DNA from: Leisingera thetidis
GTDB lineage: Bacteria; Pseudomonadota; Alphaproteobacteria; Rhodobacterales; Rhodobacteraceae
Reading direction: 5' to 3'
DNA length: 64,000 nt
NCBI RefSeq assembly: GCF_025857195.1
Contig: NZ_CP109787.1
Coordinates: 4,095,001-4,159,000 of the forward strand
The notes under the pieces are model-generated. The model searched no databases and had not been told where the DNA came from. It saw nothing but the letters and a program-made list of their open reading frames with translations. The position numbers and the translations under genes were made by a program. This document shows, in pieces, positions 15,634-24,808 of this stretch (positions within the stretch are counted from its first letter, which is position 1; every line of letters begins with the position of its first letter).

Positions 15634-16820
15634 CCCTGCCTGGCCGCCATCCACTGGTTCAGCCGCCACAGCCCCCAGGCCAGCGGGATCGCCGCCAGAC
15701 CGCCGATCACATAGGCCAGCGGCTCATCGGCGAAGGATTCGAACATCTGCGTATAGGCGTGGATCGCGGCAAAGGTCAGCCCCGCGTTGAACAGCCCGCG
15801 CTGGTGCCGCTGCGCCGCCCAGAAGATCACCGCCGCCAGCACCGCCGCCCAGAGCACCGAATAGACGTTCTCAGAAATGAACAGCGCACTGTCACGGAAG
15901 GCATCACGGGCGGCAGAGTAGCTCTCCCAGTCCTCGTAACCATCGCTGTAACGGCCCGGCCCCCAGACGGTTTCGCCCACCACGTCGCCCCACAGCGAGC
16001 CGACCAGCGCGCAAAGGTTCGCGACCACAAACCCCAGGATCGCCAGAATCCGCAGATGCCGGGCGTCGCGCTCTGCCAGCCGGGACGCACCCCAGACGCA
16101 CAGCACGATCAGCAGCACCATCTGCAGGATCGTCAGCGTCGATTCCGGCGAGTAGAACACATAGGCCGCGTGGAAATAGCTGGTACCAGTCTCCAGCATC
16201 TGGGCAAAGGGTGCAATCGCCAGCGCGGTGACCAAGCGCACATCCACCTGCCAGCCTGCCAACGCCAGCGCTGCAGCATAATACAGCAGCGCCAGGTTCC
16301 GCAGCGGCGAACCAATGCCGAACTGCTGCAGCAGCAGTTCGATCCCCGCCAGATGCAGCGCCAACCCCATCAGCAGGATCGCCCCCAGCACGAAACCTGC
16401 CGACCAGGCCCCGTGGCGCCAGCGCCAGGTGCAGATCAGCGCCACCAGCGCACCGGCAGGCAGCATCACCCAACCTGCGGTCTCTTCGTATTTGTCCACC
16501 AGCTCGATCCCGGCGCCGCCCATCAGCATCCCCGCACCGATCAGGGTGGCGGAATTGCCGAACATCCGCAGCATCTCGCCGCCGCGCGCCAGCACTGCCA
16601 GCCCGCCGCCGAGCATCAGGATGCCGGTCACCGCCACCGCCAGCGGATCGGCCAGCCAGAAGATGAACCCCGCGGTCACCGCAATGATCCCGAAACACAG
16701 GATCGCGTTCACCGCCAGCGACACCATCGTCTCGCGCGAGCGCGCCTCAATGGTACGGGCCTGATCCGCGCTCAGGATGCCCTCATCAACCAGGGCATTT
16801 GTATCGGCAATGGCATGCAT
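15630..16820 (-). CDS. DUF2157-type multi-pass membrane protein
   Basis: A 396-aa integral membrane protein. A short cytoplasmic N-terminal segment, LVDEGILSADQARTIEARSR, typical of the DUF2157 family, is followed by about ten or more hydrophobic helices. These include AVNAILCFGIIAVTAGFIFW and AAVLAAVIFWAAQ. Function unknown. The start is taken at ATG 16820 (MHAIADTN) with GAGGG upstream; the frame could begin at 16850. It runs convergently into the GlxA gene. Confidence 0.8.
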   Translation of the reverse strand: MHAIADTNALVDEGILSADQARTIEARSRETMVSLAVNAILCFGIIAVTAGFIFWLADPLAVAVTGILMLGGGLAVLARGGEMLRMFGNSATLIGAGMLMGGAGIELVDKYEETAGWVMLPAGALVALICTWRWRHGAWSAGFVLGAILLMGLALHLAGIELLLQQFGIGSPLRNLALLYYAAALALAGWQVDVRLVTALAIAPFAQMLETGTSYFHAAYVFYSPESTLTILQMVLLIVLCVWGASRLAERDARHLRILAILGFVVANLCALVGSLWGDVVGETVWGPGRYSDGYEDWESYSAARDAFRDSALFISENVYSVLWAAVLAAVIFWAAQRHQRGLFNAGLTFAAIHAYTQMFESFADEPLAYVIGGLAAIPLAWGLWRLNQWMAARQG

Positions 16821-16900
16821 CAGCGGTCCCTCGCATTTTTGCGTTTCCACCCAGCATGGACTGGTGGGCGCGCCGGCGAAAGGGGAGGAATTCCTGCCGC

Positions 16901-17323
16901 TTAGCCCTTGGGCCGGCTTGGCACCCAGGCATAGCCGTTTTCACACAGCACATAGGCCTCGCGCAGGCCGTGCGGCTTATCCGCGGGCTGTTGCAGAACG
17001 GTATACCCAGCCGCCTCCGCCCGTGCCGCAGCGTCATCCGGGTCAGTGTCATAAAGCCGGATCTCGATTCCGGCCCCGCGCGGCGGGTTTTCCGGCAGCA
17101 GCCCCAGCAGCGGGTTTTCCGCATAGGTGCCATCACTGTGCAGCTGAAACAACTGGCCGCCATAGGTGACAATGGCAAAATCCTGCATCACCTGATGGCC
17201 TTTCATATCAAAAACAGCCTCTAAAAAAGCGATTTCCGCCGGGACATCCCGCACTAGAAGATTGATGCCGATCCCGCGCAGGGAGCGGCCGAAACTATCC
17301 GCATCCGTCGTTTCATAATCCAT
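16901..17323 (-). CDS. VOC (glyoxalase/bleomycin-resistance) family protein
   Basis: A 140-aa protein with two beta-alpha-beta-beta-beta halves. GIGINLLVRDVPAEIAFLEA opens the first half; IEIRLYDTDPDDAAARAEAA with GLREAYVLCENGYAWVPSRP closes the second. The fold binds a divalent metal in many members, but which lyase, dioxygenase or binding role applies here cannot be said. Start at ATG 17323. It diverges from the adenine deaminase gene across 142 bp in which I see no clear site. Confidence 0.8.
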   Translation of the reverse strand: MDYETTDADSFGRSLRGIGINLLVRDVPAEIAFLEAVFDMKGHQVMQDFAIVTYGGQLFQLHSDGTYAENPLLGLLPENPPRGAGIEIRLYDTDPDDAAARAEAAGYTVLQQPADKPHGLREAYVLCENGYAWVPSRPKG

Positions 17324-17465
17324 GAGCCGCAGTGTTCCCCGGAACCGCCAGCGCGGCAATGCGAAAAGCGTCCGCTTTCGGTGCCCTTTCACCTCTGGCA
17401 TGAAGCTTTGATGGCAATCCGCCGAAGCCCCTTGCCTTCCCGTCCGCAATCGGAACAATTGGACC

Positions 17466-19268
17466 ATGTCAGAGCAGATTTTCCCCAGCTGGCCCGAAAC
17501 CGCCCCGAATTTGATCGAAGTCGCCGCAGGCCGCGCGCCGGCGGATACCGTGATCCGGCAGGGCATTTGGGTCAATGTCCATACCCGCGAGCAGCTTCCG
17601 GACCATGATATTGCCATAGTGGCGGGCCGCATCGCCTTTGTCGGGCCGGATGCCTCCTATTGCACCGGGCCGGAGACACAGATCATCGAGGCTAATGGCC
17701 GCTACATGATCCCGGGCCTGTGCGATGCCCACATGCATATCGAGAGCGGCATGCTGACGCCCGCCGAATTTGCCCGCGCAGTGATCCCGCACGGCACCAC
17801 CTCGATGTTCACCGACCCGCATGAGATTGCCAACGTGCTGGGTCTGGACGGCGTGCGCTACATGCATGACGAGGCGTTGATGCAGCCCGTCAACATCTTC
17901 ACCCAGATGCCCTCCTGCGCGCCGTCTGCGCCGGGACTGGAAACCACCGGCCATGAAATCACCCCCTGCGATGTCGAAGAGGCCATGAGCTGGCCCGGCA
18001 TCATCGGGCTGGGCGAGATGATGAACTTCCCCGGTGTCGCGGCTGCCGACCCCAAGATGCTGGCCGAAATCGCCGCCACCCAGCGGGCGGGCAAGACGGT
18101 TGGCGGCCATTACGCCTCCCCCGACCTCGGTCCCGGTTTTGCGGCCTATGTGGCAGGCGGTCCGGCGGATGACCACGAGGGCACCTGCGAGGCCGACGCC
18201 ATCGCCCGGGTGCGCCAGGGGATGCGCTCGATGATGCGGCTGGGCTCGGCCTGGTACGACGTCGAAAGCCAGATCACCGCTGTGACGGAAAAGGGGCTGG
18301 ATCCGCGCAATTTCATCCTGTGCACGGATGACTGCCACTCCGGCACTTTGGTCAATGACGGCCATATGAACCGGGTGGTGCGCCACGCGATTGCCTGCGG
18401 CTGCGATCCGGTCGTCGCGCTGCAGATGGCTACAATCAACACCGCCACCCACTTCGGGCTGGAACGCGAGATCGGCTCCCTCACGCCGGGACGGCGGGCC
18501 GATGTGATCCTGACCTCGGACCTGCGCGAATTGCCCATCGAAGTGGTGATCGCCCGCGGGAAAATCGTGGCGGAATCAGGCTCTATCAAGGTGGATTGCC
18601 CGCATTACGACTGGCCCGCCAGCGCCCGCGGCACCGTCCATCTGGGCCATGAGCTGACAGCGCAGGATTTTGAACTCACCGCGCCCGAAGGCGCCAATGC
18701 GGTCACCGCCAATGTGATCGGCGTGGTCGAGAACCAGGCCCCGACCAAGGCGCTTCAGGCGGAGCTGCCGGTGGTGGACGGGCTGGTCGAGGGCAGCGGC
18801 GATGTCTGCCAGATCGCCCTGGTCGAGCGCCACCGCGCCACTGGCGGCGTCACCAACGCCTTCGTGCAGGGCTTTGGCTACAGCGGCAAGATGGCGATGG
18901 CCTCCACCGTGGCGCATGACAGCCACCATATGATCGTCGTCGGAACCGACCGCGCACAGATGGCGCTGGCCGCCAACCGCCTGGCAGAAGTCGGCGGCGG
19001 CATCACCCTCTACAAGGACGGCGAAGAACTGGCCTTGGTCGAGCTGCCGATTGCCGGCCTGATGTCCGACAGCCCCGCCACCGAGGTCGCCGCCAAGGCG
19101 CAAAGAATGGTCGAAGCAATGCAGGCCTGCGGTTGCAGCCTGAACAACGCCTATATGCAGCACTCGCTGCTGGCGCTGGTGGTGATCCCGGAACTCCGGA
19201 TCTCCGACCTTGGCCTTGTAGACGTGCGAACCTTCCAGAAAATTCCGGTGATCGAGCCCGTTCAATGA
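17466..19268 (+). CDS. ade: Adenine deaminase
   Basis: A 600-aa amidohydrolase of the AdeC type that converts adenine to hypoxanthine and ammonia. It has the metal-binding HxH in GLCDAHMHIESGML (His89, His91), then CTDDCHSGTLVNDGHMNRV mid-protein, and the long C-terminal domain peculiar to adenine deaminases (MASTVAHDSHHMIVVG and CGCSLNNAYMQHSLL). Length is usual. Its stop overlaps the start of the AMP nucleosidase gene (ATGA at 19265-19268), so AMP can be stripped to adenine and the adenine deaminated by two co-translated enzymes. Confidence 0.94.
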   Translation: MSEQIFPSWPETAPNLIEVAAGRAPADTVIRQGIWVNVHTREQLPDHDIAIVAGRIAFVGPDASYCTGPETQIIEANGRYMIPGLCDAHMHIESGMLTPAEFARAVIPHGTTSMFTDPHEIANVLGLDGVRYMHDEALMQPVNIFTQMPSCAPSAPGLETTGHEITPCDVEEAMSWPGIIGLGEMMNFPGVAAADPKMLAEIAATQRAGKTVGGHYASPDLGPGFAAYVAGGPADDHEGTCEADAIARVRQGMRSMMRLGSAWYDVESQITAVTEKGLDPRNFILCTDDCHSGTLVNDGHMNRVVRHAIACGCDPVVALQMATINTATHFGLEREIGSLTPGRRADVILTSDLRELPIEVVIARGKIVAESGSIKVDCPHYDWPASARGTVHLGHELTAQDFELTAPEGANAVTANVIGVVENQAPTKALQAELPVVDGLVEGSGDVCQIALVERHRATGGVTNAFVQGFGYSGKMAMASTVAHDSHHMIVVGTDRAQMALAANRLAEVGGGITLYKDGEELALVELPIAGLMSDSPATEVAAKAQRMVEAMQACGCSLNNAYMQHSLLALVVIPELRISDLGLVDVRTFQKIPVIEPVQ

Positions 19269-20731
19269 TAACAACAAAACACCCCGGCCACCCGCCGACC
19301 GAAAGTTTCAATGACGCAACCGAAGCCGTGGACCGGCTGGAGCTGCTCTACAGGCAGGCCACCGGCTTCATCTGCGAGGAATTCTCCCGGGCGATGGCCG
19401 ACGGCGCGCCGGACAATCAGCGCATCCGCGCCTATTACCCCGAGATCCGTTTTTCAACCACCAGCTTTGCCCAGGTGGACAGCCGGCTCAGCTTTGGCCA
19501 TGTCTCGGCACCGGGCACCTATGCCACCACGGTGTCGCGCCCCGATCTGTTCCGCAATTACCTGATCCAGCAGATCGGCCTCTTGATCCGCAACCACGGC
19601 CAGCCGGTGATCATCGGTGTCTCCAGCACGCCGATTCCGGTGCATTTCGCGGTGGCCTCGCGGCCCGACCTGACCGTGCCGCAGGAAGGCGCGGCCGGCT
19701 TTACCCTGCGCGACGTGTTCGACGTTCCGGACCTGTCGACCACCAATGACGATATCGTCAACGGCACTTATCAGCCCGCCGACGGCACCGGCCCGCTGTC
19801 TCTGTTCACCGCCCAGCGCATCGACTACTCGCTGGCACGGCTGTCCCATTACACCTCCACCAGCGCCGAGCATTTCCAGAACCACGTGCTGTTCACCAAC
19901 TATCAGTTCTATGTCGCCGAGTTCGAAGCCTATGCCCGCGCCCAGCTGGCCGACCCGACATCCGGCTACACCAGCTTTGTCAGCCCTGGCGACCACGAGA
20001 TCACCGATCACGCGGCAGATATCCCGGAAAACGGCAAGCTGCCGCAAATGCCCACCTACCACCTGAAACGGCCGGACGGCAACGGCATCACCCTGGTCAA
20101 CATCGGCGTCGGCCCATCCAACGCCAAAACCGCCACCGACCACATCGCGGTGCTGCGTCCGCATGCCTGGCTGATGGTCGGCCATTGCGCAGGGCTGCGG
20201 AACACCCAGGCGCTGGGGGACTTCGTGCTGGCCCATGGCTACCTGCGCGAGGACCACGTGCTGGACGATGACCTGCCGATCTGGACCCCGATCCCGGCCC
20301 TGGCGGAAATCCAGGTCGCGTTGGAAGAAGCAGTGGCCGAGATCACCGAATACGAGGGCTATGACCTCAAGCGGATCATGCGCACCGGCACTGTCGCCAC
20401 CATCGACAACCGCAACTGGGAACTGCGCGACCAGTCCGGCCCGGTGCAGCGTCTCAGCCAGTCCCGCGCCATCGCCCTGGACATGGAAAGCGCCACCATC
20501 GCCGCCAACGGCTACCGCTTCCGGGTACCTTACGGCACGCTGCTCTGCGTCTCGGACAAACCGCTGCATGGCGAACTGAAGCTGCCGGGCATGGCCTCGG
20601 ACTTTTACCGCACCCAGGTTGCACGGCATCTGCAAATCGGCATAAGAGCGATGGAGCGTCTGCGCGGTATGCCGTTGGAGCGGCTGCACAGCCGGAAACT
20701 GCGCTCGTTCGATGAAACCGCCTTCCTGTAA
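19265..20731 (+). CDS. amn: AMP nucleosidase
   Basis: A 488-aa enzyme (E. coli Amn is 484) that hydrolyses AMP to adenine and ribose 5-phosphate. It has the Amn-specific N-terminal domain (about 15-180), then a nucleoside-phosphorylase-like catalytic domain with SAEHFQNHVLFTNYQFYV, GDHEITDHAADIPE, and LDMESATIAANGYRFRVPYG near the end. The start is ATG 19265 inside the end of ade; an upstream in-frame extension is only the ade coding region read in another frame. Product and partner substrate match the adenine deaminase gene. Confidence 0.93.
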   Translation: MITTKHPGHPPTESFNDATEAVDRLELLYRQATGFICEEFSRAMADGAPDNQRIRAYYPEIRFSTTSFAQVDSRLSFGHVSAPGTYATTVSRPDLFRNYLIQQIGLLIRNHGQPVIIGVSSTPIPVHFAVASRPDLTVPQEGAAGFTLRDVFDVPDLSTTNDDIVNGTYQPADGTGPLSLFTAQRIDYSLARLSHYTSTSAEHFQNHVLFTNYQFYVAEFEAYARAQLADPTSGYTSFVSPGDHEITDHAADIPENGKLPQMPTYHLKRPDGNGITLVNIGVGPSNAKTATDHIAVLRPHAWLMVGHCAGLRNTQALGDFVLAHGYLREDHVLDDDLPIWTPIPALAEIQVALEEAVAEITEYEGYDLKRIMRTGTVATIDNRNWELRDQSGPVQRLSQSRAIALDMESATIAANGYRFRVPYGTLLCVSDKPLHGELKLPGMASDFYRTQVARHLQIGIRAMERLRGMPLERLHSRKLRSFDETAFL

Positions 20732-20871
20732 GGCCGTTTTTCGCGGATTTCCGGGAAAAAATGCCTATTTTCGCCTGCCCAGAGCACACAAGAAGTTGTG
20801 TTATCATACAACATAACGATAATGTCTCGCGATGAGGCCCCAGAGTTCGGGCAGCTTTAAGGAGACGAAGA

Positions 20872-21159
20872 ATGTCCAAACCGATGACCAAAACCCAGCT
20901 TGTTGCCGCTCTGGCAGAGGAAATGGGCAGCGACAAGAAAGTCGCAGGTTCCGCCCTGGAAGCGGTATGCTCGCTGATCACCCGCGAAGTGTCGGGCGGC
21001 GGCGCCGTGACCCTGCCGGGCGTCGGCAAGATCTACTGCCGTGAGCGCCCGGAGCGCGAGGTGCGCAACCCGGCCACCGGCGAGAAATTCACCAAGGAAG
21101 CCGACAAGGTGGTGAAGATGACCATCGCCAAAGCGCTGAAAGACAGCGTCAACGGCTGA
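20872..21159 (+). CDS. HU family DNA-binding protein
   Basis: A 95-aa histone-like protein. Features are MTKTQLVAALAEEMGSDKKV with the HU N-terminal helices, the LPGVGKIYCRERPEREVRNP arm region with the conserved RNPATGE, and a short C-terminal helix. It binds and bends DNA as a dimer and compacts the nucleoid. The gene stands alone with its own upstream AT-rich region (about 20750-20870) and a terminator at 21187. AAGGAGACG precedes the ATG. Confidence 0.93.
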   Translation: MSKPMTKTQLVAALAEEMGSDKKVAGSALEAVCSLITREVSGGGAVTLPGVGKIYCRERPEREVRNPATGEKFTKEADKVVKMTIAKALKDSVNG

Positions 21160-21186
21160 TACCGGACCTGATCCGGACGGTTTCAG

Positions 21187-21219
21187 GGCTGCCCAACGCG
21201 GGCGGCCCTTTTCATTTGC
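21187..21219 (+). terminator. Terminator after the HU gene
   Basis: GGGCTGCCC - 5 nt - GGGCGGCCC (one G-T pair) followed by TTTTC. Confidence 0.8.
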
Positions 21220-21328
21220 CCGGATGCGCCCCGGCCGCGAAATTGGTTCGCCCGCGGCCGCAGCGTTGATGCTTGCCAATGATTCCCTTCGAGCGCACTC
21301 TGCCGCCAAGCCGGAGGAGGGCTGCCGC

Positions 21329-21952
21329 ATGGCTGATGTGAATCTGATGCTGATCCTGGGCGCCGCCTTTCTGGGCGCCGCCAGCCCGGGACCCGCCACA
21401 CTGACAATCGCCGGCACCGCTATGCGGCATGGCCGCAAACCGGGCCTGGCGCTTGCCGCCGGAGTGTGTTCCGGTTCTCTGATCTGGTCGGTTTCCGCCG
21501 CCTTCGGCCTCGGTGCAGTAATGCTGGCCAATGCCTGGATCATCGAGATGGTGCGCTATGCCGGTGCAGGCTCCCTGATGTATCTCGCCCTGCGCTCAGC
21601 CCGTTCCGCGCTGCGCCCCGGCACCGCAGCGCTGTGTGCTGCCCCGGCACCCGCGTTGCGTGCCGCCTATGCCAAGGGGCTGGCCCTGCACCTGACCAAT
21701 CCCAAGGCAGTTCTGTTCTTCGGCGCACTGTATGCCATCGGCCTGCCGCCCGGCACCCCGCCCTCGGAACTGCTGACCGTCATGGGTGCCATAGCAGTGC
21801 AGAGCGCGCTGATCTTTCATGGCTATGCACTCTTGTTTTCCAGTGCAGCGGCCGCCCGCAGCTACCTGCGCCTGCGCCGCGGTTTCGAGGCAGTCTTTGC
21901 CGCCGCCTTCGCCACCGCAAGCTGGCAGATCTTTGCAGCCAGACTCAGCTGA
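21329..21952 (+). CDS. LysE family amino-acid/metabolite exporter
   Basis: A 207-aa membrane protein of the LysE/RhtB family. The first helix reads LMLILGAAFLGAASPGPATL with the family's conserved SPGP motif. HLTNPKAVLFFGALYAIGLP gives the conserved NPK segment mid-protein. About six hydrophobic helices. It exports amino acids or related small molecules; the substrate is unknown. Start at ATG 21329 with GGAGGAGGG upstream. An earlier in-frame start at 21224 lacks a ribosome-binding site. Confidence 0.88.
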   Translation: MADVNLMLILGAAFLGAASPGPATLTIAGTAMRHGRKPGLALAAGVCSGSLIWSVSAAFGLGAVMLANAWIIEMVRYAGAGSLMYLALRSARSALRPGTAALCAAPAPALRAAYAKGLALHLTNPKAVLFFGALYAIGLPPGTPPSELLTVMGAIAVQSALIFHGYALLFSSAAAARSYLRLRRGFEAVFAAAFATASWQIFAARLS

Positions 21953-22013
21953 CAGGCCTTGAACCTTCGGCACAATTTCCGGAAGGTCCGCGACTAAGAG
22001 AGAGGGTATCGTG

Positions 22014-22919
22014 ATGGACGGACGCGCTATTGCCATGGGGCTGGCCTTTGCCCTGATGTGGTCGTCGGCCTTCACCTCGGCCCGGATCATTGTGCAGGAT
22101 GCCTCGCCGCTGTTTTCCCTCGCCGTGCGGTTCCTGATCTCCGGCCTGATCGGCGTCATCATCGCCCGCGCCATGGGCCAGACCTGGCGGTTGACGCCGG
22201 GCCAGTGGCGCGCCACCGTGATCTTCGGCATCTGCCAGAACGCGCTGTACCTCGGCCTGAACTTCGTCGCCATGCAGTGGATCGAGGCCTCACTGGCCGC
22301 CATCATCGCCTCCACCATGCCTTTGCTGGTGGCGCTGGCGGGATGGGTGCTGTTCGGCGAGCGGCTGCGTCCGCTGGGATACGCCGGGCTTGCGGCAGGC
22401 ATCCTCGGCGTGGGGCTGATCATGGGCACACGGCTCAGCGCTGGTGTCGACCTCTTGGGCGTGGGTCTCTGCGTCATTGGCGTATTGGCACTGACCGCTG
22501 CCACCCTCGCCTTGCGCGGCGCCACCTCGGGCGGCAATTTCATGATGGTTGTCGGCCTGCAGATGCTGATCGGCTCGGCGGTGCTGTTTGTGGCCGCGCC
22601 GCTGACCGAGGACATCTTCGTCACCCCGACCTGGCGCCTGGCCGCCGCCTTCACCTATACCACCGTGGTGCCTGGGCTGATGGCCACGCTCATCTGGGTA
22701 CTGCTTCTGAACCGCATCGGCGCGGTGCGGGCAGCCACATTCCACTTCCTCAACCCGGTTTTCGGGGTCGCCGTCGCCAGTGTGCTGCTGGGGGAAAAGC
22801 TGGGGCCGCTGGATGTGCTTGGCGTCGCCATCGTCACAGCCGGCATTCTCGCCGTCCAGCTCGCCCGCCAGCCCAGCCTGCCGACAGCGGCGCTCTCCCG
22901 CGCGGCAAAGCCGGGCTGA
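22014..22919 (+). CDS. DMT/EamA family transporter
   Basis: A 301-aa drug/metabolite transporter with ten hydrophobic helices in two EamA repeats. The first (about 5-135) contains AFALMWSSAFTSARIIVQDA; the second (about 150-290) ends FHFLNPVFGVAVASVLLGEK then LGPLDVLGVAIVTAGIL. Substrate unknown. A GTG directly before the ATG (22011) could serve as the start. It follows the LysE gene by 61 bp on the same strand, so the two exporters may share a transcript. Confidence 0.88.
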   Translation: MDGRAIAMGLAFALMWSSAFTSARIIVQDASPLFSLAVRFLISGLIGVIIARAMGQTWRLTPGQWRATVIFGICQNALYLGLNFVAMQWIEASLAAIIASTMPLLVALAGWVLFGERLRPLGYAGLAAGILGVGLIMGTRLSAGVDLLGVGLCVIGVLALTAATLALRGATSGGNFMMVVGLQMLIGSAVLFVAAPLTEDIFVTPTWRLAAAFTYTTVVPGLMATLIWVLLLNRIGAVRAATFHFLNPVFGVAVASVLLGEKLGPLDVLGVAIVTAGILAVQLARQPSLPTAALSRAAKPG

Positions 22920-23030
22920 CGCCCGTCCCTGCCCCTTGGGCCCGGCACGCCTGACGTCGTGCAGGCCCGTTGCAACCCTTGGCGCTTCCGCCGTAACCTG
23001 TACGTCAACGACCTGACAGGAGACCACCGG

Positions 23031-23594
23031 ATGAGCGCGCAATTGACCCAGGTGCTGGACGCCATCGACGCCGCCAACGCCCAGGACCCCAATCTGGAAG
23101 ACGGCCAGCCCGCCGCGCTGCTATACGGCCAGCGGATGAGCCAGGAACAGGCACGTCTGTTTCCCGACGCCTCCGAAGTGCTGCAGATCGCCGCCCGCGG
23201 CCAGCACGTGGAACGCTGGAAGATGGCCCGCGAAGCCTTCCCCGAAGGCCGGGCTGGCTATCTCACCTGGCGCAAGGCCGAAGCTCAGCACCACGCCGGT
23301 GTGGTCACCGCCCTGATGCGCGATGCAGGCTACAGCACGGAAGACATGGAGACCGCCGCCAAGATGCTGCGCAAGGAAGACATCAAGCGCGACGATCAGG
23401 TGCAAGCGCTGGAGGACGTCATCTGCCTTGTTTTCCTCAAGTGGTATTTCACCCCCTTTGCCGCCAAACACCCGGCGGACAAAGTCCAGCGCATCGTCGA
23501 AAAAACCGCCCGCAAGATGTCGGCAGACGCCCGCGCCCGGGTGCTGCGGGAGTTTGATCTGCCCGGAGACCTGGCCGGCGCCTTCGCCGCCTGA
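23031..23594 (+). CDS. DUF4202 family protein
   Basis: A 187-aa, mostly helical, cytoplasmic protein. Conserved features of the DUF4202 family are YGQRMSQEQARLFPDASEVL, ARGQHVERWKMAREAFPEGR, YLTWRKAEAQHHA and LEDVICLVFLKWYFTPFA. The clustered His and Asp/Glu residues resemble an HD-like metal site, but no biochemistry is evident from the sequence. Start at ATG 23031 behind GGAGACC. No operon partner is obvious: the flanking genes are a transporter (112 bp upstream) and msrB (101 bp downstream). Confidence 0.8.
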   Translation: MSAQLTQVLDAIDAANAQDPNLEDGQPAALLYGQRMSQEQARLFPDASEVLQIAARGQHVERWKMAREAFPEGRAGYLTWRKAEAQHHAGVVTALMRDAGYSTEDMETAAKMLRKEDIKRDDQVQALEDVICLVFLKWYFTPFAAKHPADKVQRIVEKTARKMSADARARVLREFDLPGDLAGAFAA

Positions 23595-23695
23595 ACAGCC
23601 CAGCACACGGCTTTGCGAGCCGCCTGTAACAGGGCGTTGCATTTTTGCACCCAGACCCCATGTTCTGCAGCAACGCAAACTGGCGGGAGGACACC

Positions 23696-24145
23696 ATGAC
23701 CAAATACTTCAAAGACCCGGACACGATTGCCGCCCTCTCCGAGGAAGAATTCCACGTGACCCAGAACGCAGGCACCGAGCGCCCCGGCACCGGCAAGCTG
23801 CTCCATAACAAGGAGCCGGGCATCTATGTGGACATCGTCTCGGGCGAGCCGCTGTTTGCCTCCTCCGACAAGTATGAATCCGGCTGCGGCTGGCCCAGCT
23901 TCACCAAACCAATCGAAACCGCCCATATCCAGGAGCTGGAGGACCGCACCCTCGGGATGATCCGCACCGAGGTCCGCTCGACCCATGGCGACAGCCACCT
24001 GGGCCACGTCTTCCCCGACGGGCCGATGGACCGCGGCGGGCTGCGTTATTGCATCAACTCAGCCTCCCTGCGCTTCGTGCATTTGGACGACATGGAGGCA
24101 GAGGGCTATGGCGCCTATATCAACCAAGTGGAGGTCGTGAAATGA
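23696..24145 (+). CDS. msrB: Peptide-methionine (R)-S-oxide reductase
   Basis: A 149-aa SelR-domain enzyme that repairs R-methionine sulfoxide. The catalytic cysteine is Cys119 in [12 protein letters not shown]. Other family motifs are SGCGWPSF and [10 protein letters not shown]. It carries only one of the cysteines usually paired for zinc binding, so it is probably a zinc-free form. ATG 23696 follows GGGAGG. The last bases overlap the msrA start (ATGA), giving a coupled pair that repairs both diastereomers. Confidence 0.94.
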   Translation: MTKYFKDPDTIAALSEEEFHVTQNAGTERPGTGKLLHNKEPGIYVDIVSGEPLFASSDKYESGCGWPSFTKPIETAHIQELEDRTLGMIRTEVRSTHGDSHLGHVFPDGPMDRGGLRYCINSASLRFVHLDDMEAEGYGAYINQVEVVK

Positions 24146-24657
24146 GCACCACCGAACGCGCCGTTCTGGCTGGCGGCTGCTTCTGGGGCATGCAGGAGCT
24201 GATCCGCAACCGCCCCGGCGTCATCAGCACCCGCGTCGGCTATACCGGCGGCGACGTGCCGAACGCCACCTACAGGAACCACGGCACCCATGCCGAGGGG
24301 ATCGAGATCATTTTCGATCCCGCCGTCACATCCTTCCGGGAGATGCTGGAATTCTTCTTTCAGATCCACGACCCGACCACCCTGAACCGCCAGGGCAACG
24401 ATACCGGCATGAGCTACCGCTCCGCGATCTATTATGCGGACGATACCCAGAAAGCGGTGGCCGAGGACACAATCGCCGACGCCGACGCCTCCGGACTCTG
24501 GCCCGGCAAAGTGGTGACCGAAGTCGAACCCGTGGGCGATTTCTGGGAAGCGGAGCCGGAGCATCAGGACTACCTGCAGCGGCTGCCCACCGGCTACACC
24601 TGCCATTTCCCGCGGCCCGACTGGGTGCTGCCCAAACGCGGCGCCGCCGCAGAATAG
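24142..24657 (+). CDS. msrA: Peptide-methionine (S)-S-oxide reductase
   Basis: A 171-aa MsrA. The catalytic Cys13 lies in the invariant [47 protein letters not shown] and [10 protein letters not shown] are further signatures. The enzyme reduces S-methionine sulfoxide with thioredoxin. Start overlaps the msrB stop. A clear terminator follows 20 bp after the stop. Confidence 0.95.
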   Translation: MSTTERAVLAGGCFWGMQELIRNRPGVISTRVGYTGGDVPNATYRNHGTHAEGIEIIFDPAVTSFREMLEFFFQIHDPTTLNRQGNDTGMSYRSAIYYADDTQKAVAEDTIADADASGLWPGKVVTEVEPVGDFWEAEPEHQDYLQRLPTGYTCHFPRPDWVLPKRGAAAE

Positions 24658-24677
24658 GTTCCAACAAAGCCATTTTC

Positions 24678-24706
24678 AGCCCCGCTCGTATGGCGGGGCT
24701 TCTTCA
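24678..24706 (+). terminator. Terminator after msrA
   Basis: AGCCCCGC (24678-24685), 7-nt loop, GCGGGGCT (24693-24700), then TCTTCATT. Confidence 0.8.
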
Positions 24707-24733
24707 TTCGCCAGTTCCCCGGGAGTATCCATG

Positions 24734-24766
24734 CTTCATCTGGCCAAAAATATCCCCGCCGGAGGC
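24734..24766 (-). repeat. Dispersed intergenic repeat, copy D
   Basis: On the minus strand: GCCTCCGGCGGGGATATTTT then TGGCCAGATGAAG, the most consensus-like copy. It lies between the convergent msrA and hydantoinase-A-like genes. Confidence 0.7.
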
Positions 24767-24808
24767 AGCGGGTTTTCCCCGGAAACCCGCTTCACAGCCA
24801 AAAGACGC

